A DNA stretch of 35,626 bases from JAKAWW01 sp049966775 (GCA_049966775.1 JBMFTZ010000004.1:1-35626); one strand, 5' to 3'; shown: positions 24,007-32,010, counted from the stretch's first letter. Notes: a model not told the origin generated them from the sequence alone. Made by a program: numbers and translations.

Positions 24007-24629
24007 TGACATTCTACCCCGTTATACATACAGGTCACATTGCTGCCGTCTACAGTACCATTGCCAAACACAAGCGCATTTATGTGCACGGGTATCTTCG
24101 TACCTATCGGCAGTATGTTGCTTGTAATTACCGAAAAGCTTGTGTCGGTGAACGTGCCGTTTATTGCATAACCACCTTGATACAGCCCACCCGGATACAG
24201 CGCTATCTTGCTTGGAAGGCGTATTAAGGCGGTTGTAGTTATAGTGGCGGAAAGGTTGTGAACTATGAGCGCCTGCTTGAGGCTGGGCACGGTCATGTTT
24301 GACAAGTAAAGCTTGTATGAATGGCCTGCGCCGATGTAATCGCTGATCGAGCCGTTGGCGGAGAGCGTTGAAAGCATTGCTGCTATGGATGAATTGCTCA
24401 CGCTTCTGTTAAACACCACTGAGGCGTTGTAATACGCGTATATTGTGGCATTTACATAATTGTTAGACAGGTAGTAGGTTCTTGCACTAGTCGCAGCCTT
24501 TTGCGCAACCGTGGTGGTTGCTTGAGCAGTATTGTTGCTGCCAAACGCACCGTAGGAGCTAAGGAACATTGCCGCAACTATCAACGACCCTATTAGGAAT
24601 ATGACTTTCTTTCTTTTTTCACTGTTCAT
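24003..24629 (-). CDS. Membrane-anchored or secreted surface protein
   Basis: 208 aa. The basic N-terminus MNSEKRKK leads into one hydrophobic helix (VIFLIGSLIVAAMFLSSYGAF), then a Thr/Ala-rich stretch and a beta-rich exported part with about ten N-glycosylation sequons. Two Cys lie near the end (CMYNGVEC). It is co-oriented with gltX and overlaps it by 4 nt. A TATA-like CATATATAATAT lies about 20 nt before the ATG, so the transcript is probably nearly leaderless. Function unknown. Confidence 0.72.
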   Translation of the reverse strand: MNSEKRKKVIFLIGSLIVAAMFLSSYGAFGSNNTAQATTTVAQKAATSARTYYLSNNYVNATIYAYYNASVVFNRSVSNSSIAAMLSTLSANGSISDYIGAGHSYKLYLSNMTVPSLKQALIVHNLSATITTTALIRLPSKIALYPGGLYQGGYAINGTFTDTSFSVITSNILPIGTKIPVHINALVFGNGTVDGSNVTCMYNGVECQ

Positions 24630-24642
24630 GTTGACCAGTATA

Positions 24643-24935
24643 TTATATATGACATAGGGGCTTAGCCCTTATAAACCTATCGCGTGCAGGTCCTCTCCGC
24701 CGACATTGCCGGCGGTATCCCGCACGCAATAAGCCTTTCTGCGGGTTGCTGTGCATCTCCGCAAGCCTCCCGCATCCTTCTTCGTTCAAGAGATCGTACG
24801 CAAATGTGGTAAACAGGTACTTGCCTTTATATTTTGGAAAGGATGCGTTTTTGCCTTTCTTTGCCCTTTTCCTGAGGATCTGAAGTTAGAATCAAGCTCT
24901 TTCAGGGCATATTGCAAAGTTTTAGAATGGGCAAC
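24643..24935 (-). pseudogene. Probable decayed gene (frameshifted)
   Basis: On the minus strand two reading frames each give protein-like sequence and join across an A-rich run near 24855-24875. The upstream frame (from about 24930) reads TLQYALKELDSNFRSSGKG. The downstream frame (to TAA at 24643) reads KYKGKYLFTTFAYDLLNEEG, then CGRLAEMHSNPQKGLLRAG and a nonsense-like basic end. No start codon opens the frame. The family is not recognised. A competing 77-aa plus-strand ORF here has no family features. Confidence 0.35.
24682..24774. other. Two adjacent GC-rich stem-loops
   Basis: The first stem-loop spans 24682-24727: GCGTGC pairs with GCACGC, and inside it CCGCCG pairs with CGGCGG around a 7-nt loop. 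The second spans 24740-24774: TGCGGG pairs with CCCGCA and TTGC with GCAA. Pairing is slightly better in a minus-strand RNA (a G-U where the plus strand has an A-C mismatch). They could be a structured RNA, a processing or termination site for the gene at 24003, or a feature of the decayed gene they overlap. Confidence 0.35.
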
Positions 24936-25195
24936 TTATGGGCGCCGTATGCCTTCTTTATCTTTGGGGGGTGAATTTCGCTGATCAATGTACATTTTAT
25001 CGTTTACTTTACTACACAAAATTATATAAAAGTAGCGCTATATGGGATACGACACAAAATCCAACCCTCAACGAAGTTTGAGAGGTCTATCATGTTTAAA
25101 TTAAAGCAGAAACGCCTCTGCCTACTGCTTTATAAATATTTGCAGGAAAACGTATATAGCTATTTTGCATCAATGCGCTAAGCGCATTTGAGGTA
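24936..25195. other. AT-rich gene-free stretch before the FKBP gene
   Basis: I see no gene here. There are several TATA-like sequences, such as AATTATATAAAAG near 25020 and CTTTATAAATATTTG near 25130. The second could serve the FKBP gene at 25202 with a leader of about 45 nt. Short ORFs have no family features. Confidence 0.4.
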
Positions 25196-25201
25196 GTGAC
25201 T

Positions 25202-25939
25202 ATGGCCTTCAAAGATGGGGATTTTCTTGAGATAGAATACAACGCATGGAACGCTGTCGACAACAGCCTTGTGCTTTCTACGGATGCGGCGCGGGCAAAG
25301 GAGGCAGGCATATACAACGACAAGGCAAAGTACGGCCCTGTACTTATAGTGCTCGGCTCCAAGAGCACCATTAGAGGTCTTGACAGGGAGCTCAGAAACA
25401 TGAGCGTTGGTGAAGTTAAGAAGTTCACGTTCAAGCCTGAAGACGCCTTTGGTGAAAGGAGTGAAAGTCTTGTAAGGATTGTGCCGCTATCGGATTTCAG
25501 GAAGCGCGACATAAACCCGTATCCAGGCATGAGCGTAGACATAGACAACGTTCCTGCGGTGGTAAAGAGCGTCAACTCGGGAAGAGTTGTGGTAGATGCG
25601 AACCATCCATACGCCGGAAGAGAGCTCATATACGAAGTCAAGGTGGTAAGGCAGCTCAGCACGTTAGAGGACAAAATCGGCGGCTTCGCAAAGACTTACG
25701 ATATGGCTCCATCAAGAATAGAGGTGGAAGGCGGGACTGCAAGAATCAGATTTGGAAAGGAGGTAAACAAGGACGCCAACTACTTTGTTGATAAGGCAAG
25801 CCTCATAGCTTCGATATTTACATACATAGATGGCATAGGCACAGTGGAGGTTGAGGAGGAATACGCAAAGCCGGAGCAGGAAAAACCTGCAGATAAAGAA
25901 ATGGGGCCAGAAGCAAGCGATAACAAAGAAGAAGGCTGA
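25202..25939 (+). CDS. FKBP-type peptidyl-prolyl isomerase (SlyD-like, long archaeal form)
   Basis: 245 aa from ATG 25202, preceded by GAGGTAGTGA. The FKBP halves (DGDFLEIEYNAWN and LGSKSTIRGLDRELRNMSVG, followed by KKFTFKPEDAFG) are separated by an insert-in-flap domain around NPYPGMSVDIDNVPAVVKSV. This is the arrangement of archaeal long FKBPs and SlyD, which combine prolyl isomerase and chaperone action. A further C-terminal domain (about 165-220) and an acidic tail follow. Its stop is 1 nt from the convergent spt4 stop. Confidence 0.92.
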   Translation: MAFKDGDFLEIEYNAWNAVDNSLVLSTDAARAKEAGIYNDKAKYGPVLIVLGSKSTIRGLDRELRNMSVGEVKKFTFKPEDAFGERSESLVRIVPLSDFRKRDINPYPGMSVDIDNVPAVVKSVNSGRVVVDANHPYAGRELIYEVKVVRQLSTLEDKIGGFAKTYDMAPSRIEVEGGTARIRFGKEVNKDANYFVDKASLIASIFTYIDGIGTVEVEEEYAKPEQEKPADKEMGPEASDNKEEG

Positions 25940-25940
25940 C

Positions 25941-26132
25941 TCACTCCTTTATGTTGAGCGCGTAGGTGCCGTTCATCTTTATACCGAGCTTCTTCGCTGC
26001 CTCGGACTTTTCGGCATTCATTACTACTATGTACCCACTCCATTTTGTGGTAAGGTCTGAAGAACCGCATATAGGGCACACGGTACCGTGACTTATTATG
26101 AGCCTGCAATGCTTACACGCCTTTTCTTCCAT
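25941..26132 (-). CDS. spt4: Transcription elongation factor Spt4 (RpoE'')
   Basis: 63 aa. A zinc site of C6, C9, C19 and C22 (KACKHCRLI, CPICGSSDL) and the conserved WSGYIVVMNAEKSEAAKKLG identify Spt4, which joins Spt5/NusG at the polymerase clamp to aid processivity. The gene follows rpo7 by 41 nt, the usual archaeal neighbourhood. GAGTGATG lies upstream of the ATG. Confidence 0.96.
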   Translation of the reverse strand: MEEKACKHCRLIISHGTVCPICGSSDLTTKWSGYIVVMNAEKSEAAKKLGIKMNGTYALNIKE

Positions 26133-26173
26133 ATGACATCACTCTGCTTAATCTCACGTTTGCAGTTCGCAGA

Positions 26174-26752
26174 TTATTTCTGGCGCTTCTTGCCTTTCTC
26201 TTTCTGCGCGCCAGAAGGCCCTTTTGAAAGCCATTCTTGCTTGCCGAGCCCCTCTGGCTTCATGGTGAGCGCTATCTTTGAATCCTTTATGGAACTCTTC
26301 ATGCTTATAGTGGATATCTTTGCATAGACAAGGTCCCCTTTCTTGAGGTTTTTGCCCGATTTCTTAGAGACGAACGACTGGGCCTTTCTGTCAAACGAAA
26401 GAAATTCATTGAGTATCTGCGATACATGCACAAGGCCGTCCATCGGGCCGATCCTCACAAAAGCGCCGAACTCAGCGATTTCAGTCACCTCGCCGGCCAC
26501 AACTTCCTCGACATAAGGCGCATACGTAAGCACATCGAATTCTACATCGTGATGCGTTGACGGATCGCCAGGAAGAATCTGACCGTCGCTTATGTTGCGC
26601 ACGTTGTGCACTGATAGTATCACGCCCATGTCTTTGTCTATCTGACCTTCATATTTTTTCTGCAGTATTGCAGTGGCGGCATCATTTATATTCTGCACGA
26701 AGTATTCTGGCAGGAGCCTAAAATTGTCTTTTATGGAATATATGTAGTACAA
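26174..26752 (-). CDS. rpo7: RNA polymerase subunit Rpo7 (RpoE')
   Basis: 192 aa from TTG 26752. The start MYYIYSIKD is the conserved beginning of Rpo7/Rpb7, so the TTG is well supported. The N-terminal tip domain runs to about residue 80, then an S1/OB domain (GEVTEIAEFGAFVRIGPMDG, VHVSQIL). With Rpo4 it forms the stalk that binds exiting RNA. A Lys-rich tail closes it. Confidence 0.96.
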   Translation of the reverse strand: MYYIYSIKDNFRLLPEYFVQNINDAATAILQKKYEGQIDKDMGVILSVHNVRNISDGQILPGDPSTHHDVEFDVLTYAPYVEEVVAGEVTEIAEFGAFVRIGPMDGLVHVSQILNEFLSFDRKAQSFVSKKSGKNLKKGDLVYAKISTISMKSSIKDSKIALTMKPEGLGKQEWLSKGPSGAQKEKGKKRQK

Positions 26753-26853
26753 TAAATCAACCCCTTAATATTACTATATGCGCATCTAAGTTAAATCATG
26801 GAGGCGCAAGTATGCGGCTAAAATGCTCTTGCCGGTTTGCGGCGGCATGCGTT

Positions 26854-26967
26854 TCATAGCTTAAGCCAGCAGGCCTCTTTCTTGCAGGGGTATCCCAGGA
26901 CTGCTGCACCCAGTACAGCACCTTGCGCGCACCTACACGGATGATCGGCTACGGCACCAGCCCACAT
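26854..26967 (-). CDS. Possible small Cys-containing protein
   Basis: A 37-codon ORF starting MWAGAVADHPCRCAQGAV and ending KKEACWLKL, with four Cys. A strong TATA-like AAAGTATATATACATTT at about 27008-27024 lies some 45-50 nt upstream, which predicts a leader near 20 nt. It fills part of the 330-base gap between rpo7 and the PIN gene. The same segment can form GC-rich stems, so a structured RNA starting from this promoter is equally possible. No family is recognised. Confidence 0.35.
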   Translation of the reverse strand: MWAGAVADHPCRCAQGAVLGAAVLGYPCKKEACWLKL

Positions 26968-27083
26968 GCATGCTTTCAGCCAGGCAGCTTTGGTATTACT
27001 GCTCTATAAATGTATATATACTTTGCGGTTTGCTTGCAGCCACTGCGAGCGTTATGCATCGGTGCTATACGGTTCCCAACATG

Positions 27084-27464
27084 CTAAACTTTGTAAGCGC
27101 GAAGCATGCCATTCCTGGAAAGCCTAAAAACTTTTACCCCCATTTCTGCCAGCCTTCTTCCTAAAAGGGTATCGTTAGTGACCACCAATGCCTTGCGGGG
27201 TAGAGCATTGCCCACAATCCATGAATCTGCATTTGAACCGCCCCTTATTTTAATAGCTGGAACATTATGCAGCAAGGCAAGAGCCGCTTTGGCATACGCG
27301 CCGCTTTTCCCGGAATTTTGTGCTTTTTTCCTCAGCTCCCCCATTATGCTGCTGGGCATGAGCAGCCTGCATCCATGCCACTCCCTTAACACGATATCGA
27401 ATACATTCTTCCTGTTTTCGAACCCAAATAATATGGAACTCGTGTCTACTATTATGCTGTTCAA
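27084..27464 (-). CDS. PIN-domain nuclease (Fcf1/UPF0129-like)
   Basis: 126 aa from TTG 27464 with GGTG five bases upstream. The acidic residues expected to bind the metal are D7 (IIVDTSS), E43 (MGELRKK), D80 and D98 (VVTNDTLLGRRL). No antitoxin gene is adjacent, and related archaeal PIN proteins often sit near rpo7/spt4 and translation genes. A role in rRNA processing is therefore more likely than a VapC toxin. It lies 17 nt after DUF488. Confidence 0.88.
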   Translation of the reverse strand: MNSIIVDTSSILFGFENRKNVFDIVLREWHGCRLLMPSSIMGELRKKAQNSGKSGAYAKAALALLHNVPAIKIRGGSNADSWIVGNALPRKALVVTNDTLLGRRLAEMGVKVFRLSRNGMLRAYKV

Positions 27465-27481
27465 GCAAGCACCGCCAGCGC

Positions 27482-27835
27482 TTAGGAATAGCCTCTACGC
27501 TTCAAAAACTCCAGAAGCACCACGGCCTGGTTGTGCTTTGCATCCCTAGCACTGTATATGAAGGTAATATCCTTGTTGGTATCTATGAGCTCTATAAGCT
27601 TTGGCAGCGCCTTGTTGCTGCGCAGCTCCTTCAAGTACCTTGCGCGAAATTCGCCCCATTTCGATGTGTCGTGAGCGAACCACTTTCTGAGCTCGTCGCT
27701 CGGAGCTATATCTCTCAGCCACAAATCGATATTCCTGGAGTCCTTTCTTATTCCGCGCGGCCAAAGCCGGTCAACAAGAACGCGCAAGCCGTCCGTTATG
27801 TCAAATTCGTCGTAAACGCGCTTTATTTTTATCAT
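27482..27835 (-). CDS. DUF488 family protein
   Basis: 117 aa, whole-domain length. It contains the family signatures KRVYDEFDITDGLRVLVDRLWPRG near the N-terminus (residues 5-28, in part) and WFAHDTSKWGEFRARYLKEL later, then FIYSARDAKHNQAVVL with the conserved Asp-xx-Asn end. The biochemical function of DUF488 is not established. It is first of a two-gene unit with the PIN nuclease. AT-rich sequence directly before the ATG suggests a leaderless transcript. Confidence 0.9.
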   Translation of the reverse strand: MIKIKRVYDEFDITDGLRVLVDRLWPRGIRKDSRNIDLWLRDIAPSDELRKWFAHDTSKWGEFRARYLKELRSNKALPKLIELIDTNKDITFIYSARDAKHNQAVVLLEFLKRRGYS

Positions 27836-28022
27836 CGATTATATTACAAAGCAAATGTATTTTAAGCTTTGCACACTCAGCACGTAGCCAAAAGCGATGA
27901 TTGGGCTGCTTATGCGCTCGATGGGGCGCACGCTTTGCGCTATGCCACAAATACACAAATTATCGAAAGTATTTTAAAACTAACATGTGCATTACTTATC
28001 GAAGGCGACAAAGGTGTATTGA

Positions 28023-28400
28023 ATGAGCATTTACGAAAAATTGGGCAAGGTATTTGGGGTATCAACAAAGGAGATAGATGTTGAAGAGTACATGAACGCA
28101 GCAGAAATGGAAAACGTTGATGTAATGCATGAGCCCGCTGACCATTACATAAAACCCGTTGCATTGCAGACGGAAGGCGACGCTGAACTCATAAAGAAGG
28201 AACTGAACAACAACAATATCGTGCTTATGAACATCGCAGAAATGTCCAAAAGACCGAACACCCTAAAGGGTATCGTGGATGACCTTAAGGCTTTCACCGA
28301 AAAGATAGACGGTGACATAGCGAGAATAGACGACGAGAAGATACTCATAACGCCTAAGAAGATAAAGATAATAAAATCTAAGAAGACTCCAGTAAATTGA
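28023..28400 (+). CDS. sepF: Cell-division protein SepF (archaeal type)
   Basis: 125 aa. The short N-terminus MSIYEKLGKVFG resembles the membrane-binding amphipathic helix of SepF. The core HYIKPVALQTEGDAELIKKE, followed by NIVLMNIAEM and KILITPKKIKI, is the SepF (DUF552) fold. Archaeal SepF is the membrane anchor of FtsZ2. Both ftsZ genes lie 3-5 kb away on the other strand. GGTG stands six bases before the ATG. Confidence 0.93.
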   Translation: MSIYEKLGKVFGVSTKEIDVEEYMNAAEMENVDVMHEPADHYIKPVALQTEGDAELIKKELNNNNIVLMNIAEMSKRPNTLKGIVDDLKAFTEKIDGDIARIDDEKILITPKKIKIIKSKKTPVN

Positions 28401-28410
28401 AGCACGTATC

Positions 28411-29109
28411 TTATTTGGTAGAGAGCGCTACGGCGAGCGCCCTCAGTTCCTTTTCTCTGGGCAATGACCTATTCAGCATGTGCCTGAATGCCATTAGTAC
28501 AGCTTTCTTGTTTCTTATCCTTTTATTTGAGTATACGAGCTTCTTGAAAAGCATGTATATGGATTCCTTTGTGCTTTCCGAAGCGAGCATCCTTTCGATG
28601 CTGTATTCGGGGCTCATGTCCTTGCCAGTGAACTCGTAAAGCAGTATTGCAAGCGCGTGGGATATATTCAACACCGGATATGCGGGATTAGCAGCTATCG
28701 CAACAACGGCGTCGCACTCCTCGAGCTCTTTCTTTGTCAGGCCGGTGTCATCCCTGCCAAGCACTAGAAGCATGCGTTTAGCACCTTTGTGGCTTTTAAC
28801 GAACGCGCTTGGAGTATATATATTGTATAGGGACCTTTCCGATTTCCTCCATATGCCTGTTGTGCCGACCACGAGGTTTGACCTGCTAATCCTTGCGGCC
28901 TCGCTTATGCTGCCGACCTTTTTTGCGTGCTCGAGTACATCATGCGCGTGCTTCGAATACATTATCGCCTTTGCACCCAAATAGTTGCATCGCGGCTTTA
29001 CAAGGTAGAGGTTCTTAACACAAAAATTCTTCATAACCCTCGCTATGTGACCGATGTTTACCTGGTATAGAGGCTCGACAAGAGCGATGCTTATTATTCG
29101 AGAGTACAT
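28411..29109 (-). CDS. SPOUT RNA 2'-O-methyltransferase (TrmJ-like)
   Basis: 232 aa from ATG 29109, one base after the CPBP protease stop; ATG 29118 is possible. Motif 1 (VEPLYQVNIGHIARVMKNF, Asn/Arg), motif 2 (LLVLGRDDTGLTKKEL) and motif 3 (NPAYPVLNISHALAILLYEF) are those of SpoU/TrmH methyltransferases. The order and short C-terminal helical domain fit TrmJ, which methylates C32 of tRNAs. It may instead modify rRNA. It makes a deep-knot dimer. Confidence 0.93.
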   Translation of the reverse strand: MYSRIISIALVEPLYQVNIGHIARVMKNFCVKNLYLVKPRCNYLGAKAIMYSKHAHDVLEHAKKVGSISEAARISRSNLVVGTTGIWRKSERSLYNIYTPSAFVKSHKGAKRMLLVLGRDDTGLTKKELEECDAVVAIAANPAYPVLNISHALAILLYEFTGKDMSPEYSIERMLASESTKESIYMLFKKLVYSNKRIRNKKAVLMAFRHMLNRSLPREKELRALAVALSTK

Positions 29110-29110
29110 A

Positions 29111-29851
29111 TCACACATGACTTATCGCCAGTATCGTAACTATTGTGAGCATATTTACCAGCATATGACCGGTTATTGAGGCGTAGAGCGATCCCGTTCT
29201 CTTGAATACGTAGCCAGCAAGGAGCCCGAATACGAAGGCAGCAACTGTCTCTGATATAGAAACATAGGAGAAATGCAGCAGCGCGAACACCAGCGCGCTT
29301 GCCACAATGCCTATCCTAGGCACCAGGAAGCCCCTAAACAGTATTTCCTCATCTATCGGCGCCACTATGAACGAGAAGAGCAGCAAATATAGGGGCATTC
29401 CGCTGAGAAGCTGCTGCACGTTGGTGGGAAGCTGTATTCCTGTTGCTTCTGTGAAGACACCAAAGCCGAGGCTCAGCAGCAATATGCTTAGGAATAACGC
29501 CACTCCTATGCTTATGTTCCTAAGCGTAAGCTTTGACCTTGAAAGGCCTAGCCCACCTATTATTGAGCGCAATGACTTTCTCTTCCAGAGGAGGTATGAG
29601 AACACTAATGAAGGGAAAAGCAGCGAAAGGTATATGGTTGCATTAGCTATGGAGAGACTGCACTGCTGCGGCATCATGTTTGAAGCTTCGGTGCTGTACT
29701 GGATGCAGCCCATTGCGTAGTAGTGGTACTGCGAGTAGACAAGCGCTACAAGCAGCGCAAGCGTTATTATGTAGGATATGTATGCGATACGAACTTGGTT
29801 ATGCGCCTGGTTTTTGCCGTGCTTCCTTGCACGCGCACCGCGGTGCGGCAC
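29111..29851 (-). CDS. CPBP-family intramembrane metalloprotease
   Basis: About 246 aa from GTG 29851. Some eight membrane helices and the CPBP (Abi/Rce1) motifs PIDEEILFRGFLV and ALVFALLHFSYVS, followed by an Asn-type end GHMLVNML. They form the intramembrane glutamate protease site. The start is uncertain. ATGs upstream lie inside eS31; no ATG occurs between the eS31 stop and the first helix. Besides GTG 29851, an in-frame ATA at 29875 stands exactly 4 nt after the eS31 TGA, matching the junction pattern of this genome. Substrate unknown. Confidence 0.85.
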   Translation of the reverse strand: MPHRGARARKHGKNQAHNQVRIAYISYIITLALLVALVYSQYHYYAMGCIQYSTEASNMMPQQCSLSIANATIYLSLLFPSLVFSYLLWKRKSLRSIIGGLGLSRSKLTLRNISIGVALFLSILLLSLGFGVFTEATGIQLPTNVQQLLSGMPLYLLLFSFIVAPIDEEILFRGFLVPRIGIVASALVFALLHFSYVSISETVAAFVFGLLAGYVFKRTGSLYASITGHMLVNMLTIVTILAISHV

Positions 29852-29879
29852 CGATCTACTGTGCGAGCCCTGTATGCTA

Positions 29880-30029
29880 TCACTTCTTACTTTTAAATTC
29901 GGTATATCCGCACTTGCCACAGGTGAATCTATCCGCATGCTCGGCCATGCGCGAGTTGCATTTCGGGCATAACTTTGGCTGCTTGTACGGCTTGAATTTT
30001 TTTTCACTCTTGGCTTGTTGCTGTGCCAT
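29880..30029 (-). CDS. rps27ae: Small-subunit ribosomal protein eS31 (S27ae)
   Basis: 49 aa; easily missed because of its size. MAQQQAKSEKKFKPYKQPKL is followed by a zinc ribbon with C21, C24, C37 and C40 (CPKCNSRMAEH and FTCGKCGYTEF), the archaeal eS31 pattern. It starts 5 nt after the eS24 stop, the usual archaeal gene pair. The upstream extension of the CPBP frame runs across it in another frame. Confidence 0.95.
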   Translation of the reverse strand: MAQQQAKSEKKFKPYKQPKLCPKCNSRMAEHADRFTCGKCGYTEFKSKK

Positions 30030-30034
30030 CTGCA

Positions 30035-30361
30035 TCACTTCGCCTCTGCTGCCTTTTGCGGCTCGGCGGCCTCTTCCTGTTTCTTCACTTTCTTGCCGCG
30101 ATCGAACAGGTATCTGGGCTCATGCTTAAGCATATCCTCCTTTGACTTGTACGCATGAAGAGCGCCCGTGCTTTGCTTCACACCAAAAGATTGCGACATG
30201 CCAACGATTATGGCATAGTCGGGATTTATGTTCAGCTTCTTGCAAAGCTCTTTTAGCACTTCACCTTTCTGCGCGGTGGGACCTTCGAAGATGATGGAAA
30301 ATTCAACCTCGCGCCTGTCAAAATAAGCGTTCTGCCTGTCGGATAGTATCTGCACCTCCAT
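30035..30361 (-). CDS. rps24e: Small-subunit ribosomal protein eS24
   Basis: 108 aa from ATG 30361, which has GGTGA five bases upstream; an in-frame ATG 21 nt earlier is rejected. MEVQILSDRQNAYFDRREVE and the GMSQSFGVKQSTGALHAYKS segment are typical of eS24, which binds the 30S body. The Lys/Glu/Ala-rich tail is a little longer than usual. It lies between aIF5A and eS31. Confidence 0.95.
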   Translation of the reverse strand: MEVQILSDRQNAYFDRREVEFSIIFEGPTAQKGEVLKELCKKLNINPDYAIIVGMSQSFGVKQSTGALHAYKSKEDMLKHEPRYLFDRGKKVKKQEEAAEPQKAAEAK

Positions 30362-30384
30362 TTTTTCACCAGTTTCAATCATGC

Positions 30385-30786
30385 TTAGCTAAGTATCCTT
30401 GAAAGCAGCTTCCTCCCCATCGCCTCTAGCACCTCGACCTCTGCACCCGGATTCACTTTCCCAGCAAGGTCCGACGGAATTGGCAGCTCGAACACCTCAT
30501 ACGTTTCGGAGTCCATCAGCTGCGCGGTGTCGCCCTTTACGGAAACAACCTGCGATTTTACCTTCTTTATTACTGGAGCTTCTACTTCTGCATCGCTAGG
30601 CTTGAGCAGTGTCTTCTTTTGGCCGTCAAATATGCCCATGGCGGTGATGCGCATCTTTGCAGATCCGTGCTTGCCTGGGGAGCTTGTCTCTATGTCGACC
30701 ACTCTGCAGGGTATGTCATCCACGATTATAAAGCGGCCCACCTTTACGTCTTTCATTGATATTATCGTCTTGCCTTCTTCTACCAT
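30385..30786 (-). CDS. eif5a: Translation factor aIF5A
   Basis: 133 aa from ATG 30786. The first SH3-like domain carries the hypusine loop TSSPGKHGSAK, with the modified Lys at about 39. An OB-fold follows. It binds the ribosomal E site and relieves stalling at polyproline. It is the first gene of a run aIF5A-eS24-eS31-CPBP-TrmJ-like. A TATA-like TATATATA (30831-30839) lies about 48 nt upstream. Confidence 0.96.
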   Translation of the reverse strand: MVEEGKTIISMKDVKVGRFIIVDDIPCRVVDIETSSPGKHGSAKMRITAMGIFDGQKKTLLKPSDAEVEAPVIKKVKSQVVSVKGDTAQLMDSETYEVFELPIPSDLAGKVNPGAEVEVLEAMGRKLLSRILS

Positions 30787-30830
30787 AAATACCACTCGAC
30801 AAACAAACAGGAATAATTTAAGTGTTAAGG

Positions 30831-30839
30831 TATATATAG
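30831..30839 (-). promoter_or_regulatory. TATA box of the aIF5A operon
   Basis: TCTATATATACC on the minus strand lies about 48 nt before the aIF5A ATG, predicting a leader near 24 nt. The rest of 30840-30958 shows no gene. Confidence 0.5.
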
Positions 30840-30958
30840 ATTACTCAACAGTACCGCAAGGCCTATTTTGCCAAAGCAAAAGAAAGATGTTGTGCGCACC
30901 ACAGCAGTTACGTCTGATGCGCGCTCCAACCTCCAACGCATTTGCAGCACTAGCCACA

Positions 30959-31969
30959 TTAGATGCTTTCTATGCTCTTTATGAAGCTTGTATCTACTGT
31001 GGCAGAGCTAAGCCTCGGTGCGAGCCCTAGGCGCGGCTTTACGCCTGTGACTATAGACATCACTTTTATGGTATCGGTGAGATCAGGCAGCAGCCTTGCC
31101 CCGAATATAACGTTTGCCTTGGGATCCAAGTCTGCGGTGACACCTTCGCCGATCTTTGTTGCCTCCTCTATGGTAAGGGATTCGCCACCAGTAACGTGCA
31201 CCAACGCGCTCTTGGCGCCGGTCATGTCCACATCCATAAGCGGATGCTCCAGTGTGGTATGTATGGCCTTTTCTACCTTGTCCGTGCCGCTGCCGTAGCC
31301 GATGTTTATAACTGCCGTGCCCGTGTCGCGCATCACGCTCCTCAGATCTGCAAAGTCTAGGTTTATAAGGCTTGGAAGTGTTATCGTGTCAGCTATGCCC
31401 CTCACGGCGTTTGCCGCTATATTGTCTATCAGCTCCAGTGCCTTGTCCATCTGAAGATTGGGTGCATAGCTCAGCAGCCTGTCGTTCTCTATGACTATGG
31501 TGGAATCGGCATTCTTGCTTAGCTGCTCCAAGCTCCAATCCGCCTTCTGCTTGCGGCTTCTCTCCAATGAGAATGGGTATGATACAAATGCCACGACAAG
31601 AGCGCCTGCCTCCCTGCCGATCTGTGCAATGATTGGCGCGGCCCCTCCGCCTGTGCCGCCGCCCATGCCCGCAGCTATGAAGACCATGTTATAGCCTTCT
31701 ATTGCTTCAGCAATGCTGTCCCTGCTTGCGTCAGCAGCCTTCGCGCCCACTTCGGGGAAGCCTCCTGCGCCAAGCCCCCTGGTAAGCTCCCTGCCTATGA
31801 GCAACTTCTTGTCCGCCCTTATGATATTAAGATGATTAGCATCTGTGTTCACTGCAATAGTTACTGCGCTCTTTATGCCGCTTGTATGCAGCCTGTTCAC
31901 CAGGTTGCTGCCCATTCCTCCAACACCCACAACAGCTATCTTTGGGGTGAAATATTCATCGTCTTCCAT
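30959..31969 (-). CDS. ftsZ: Cell-division GTPase FtsZ, second paralogue
   Basis: 336 aa from ATG 31969, with GGTGA five bases upstream (ATG 31978 possible). The tubulin/FtsZ GTPase has VGVGGMGSN near the start and the synergy loop NLDFADLRSVM intact. The nucleotide signature reads GGGTGGG (about 103-109) rather than GGGTGTG. It follows the other ftsZ by about 40 nt. It probably corresponds to one of the FtsZ1/FtsZ2 pair of archaea; I cannot tell which from motifs alone. Confidence 0.95.
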   Translation of the reverse strand: MEDDEYFTPKIAVVGVGGMGSNLVNRLHTSGIKSAVTIAVNTDANHLNIIRADKKLLIGRELTRGLGAGGFPEVGAKAADASRDSIAEAIEGYNMVFIAAGMGGGTGGGAAPIIAQIGREAGALVVAFVSYPFSLERSRKQKADWSLEQLSKNADSTIVIENDRLLSYAPNLQMDKALELIDNIAANAVRGIADTITLPSLINLDFADLRSVMRDTGTAVINIGYGSGTDKVEKAIHTTLEHPLMDVDMTGAKSALVHVTGGESLTIEEATKIGEGVTADLDPKANVIFGARLLPDLTDTIKVMSIVTGVKPRLGLAPRLSSATVDTSFIKSIESI

Positions 31970-32010
31970 TTCATTCACCGCGATCGCCTAAACAAAATAA
32001 ATGGTGAGCA

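Noticed and set aside
24751..24984. 77-aa plus-strand ORF in the gene-poor stretch
   Set aside because: No family features or ribosome-binding site; the opposite strand reads more like protein.
25096..25674. 192-aa minus-strand ORF
   Set aside because: It is antisense to the FKBP gene; composition is that of a shadow frame.
26760..27080. SRP RNA, RNase P RNA or 5S rRNA in the gap before the PIN gene
   Set aside because: I looked for the SRP helix 8 core, RNase P conserved regions and 5S signatures on both strands and found none.
27084..27464. VapBC toxin-antitoxin pair
   Set aside because: The PIN gene has no antitoxin partner; its neighbours are DUF488 and RNA polymerase genes.
27885..27945. 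C/D box guide RNA near GCGATGATTGGG
   Set aside because: A C-box-like sequence is present but no D box (CTGA) at a proper distance, and no k-turn pairing.
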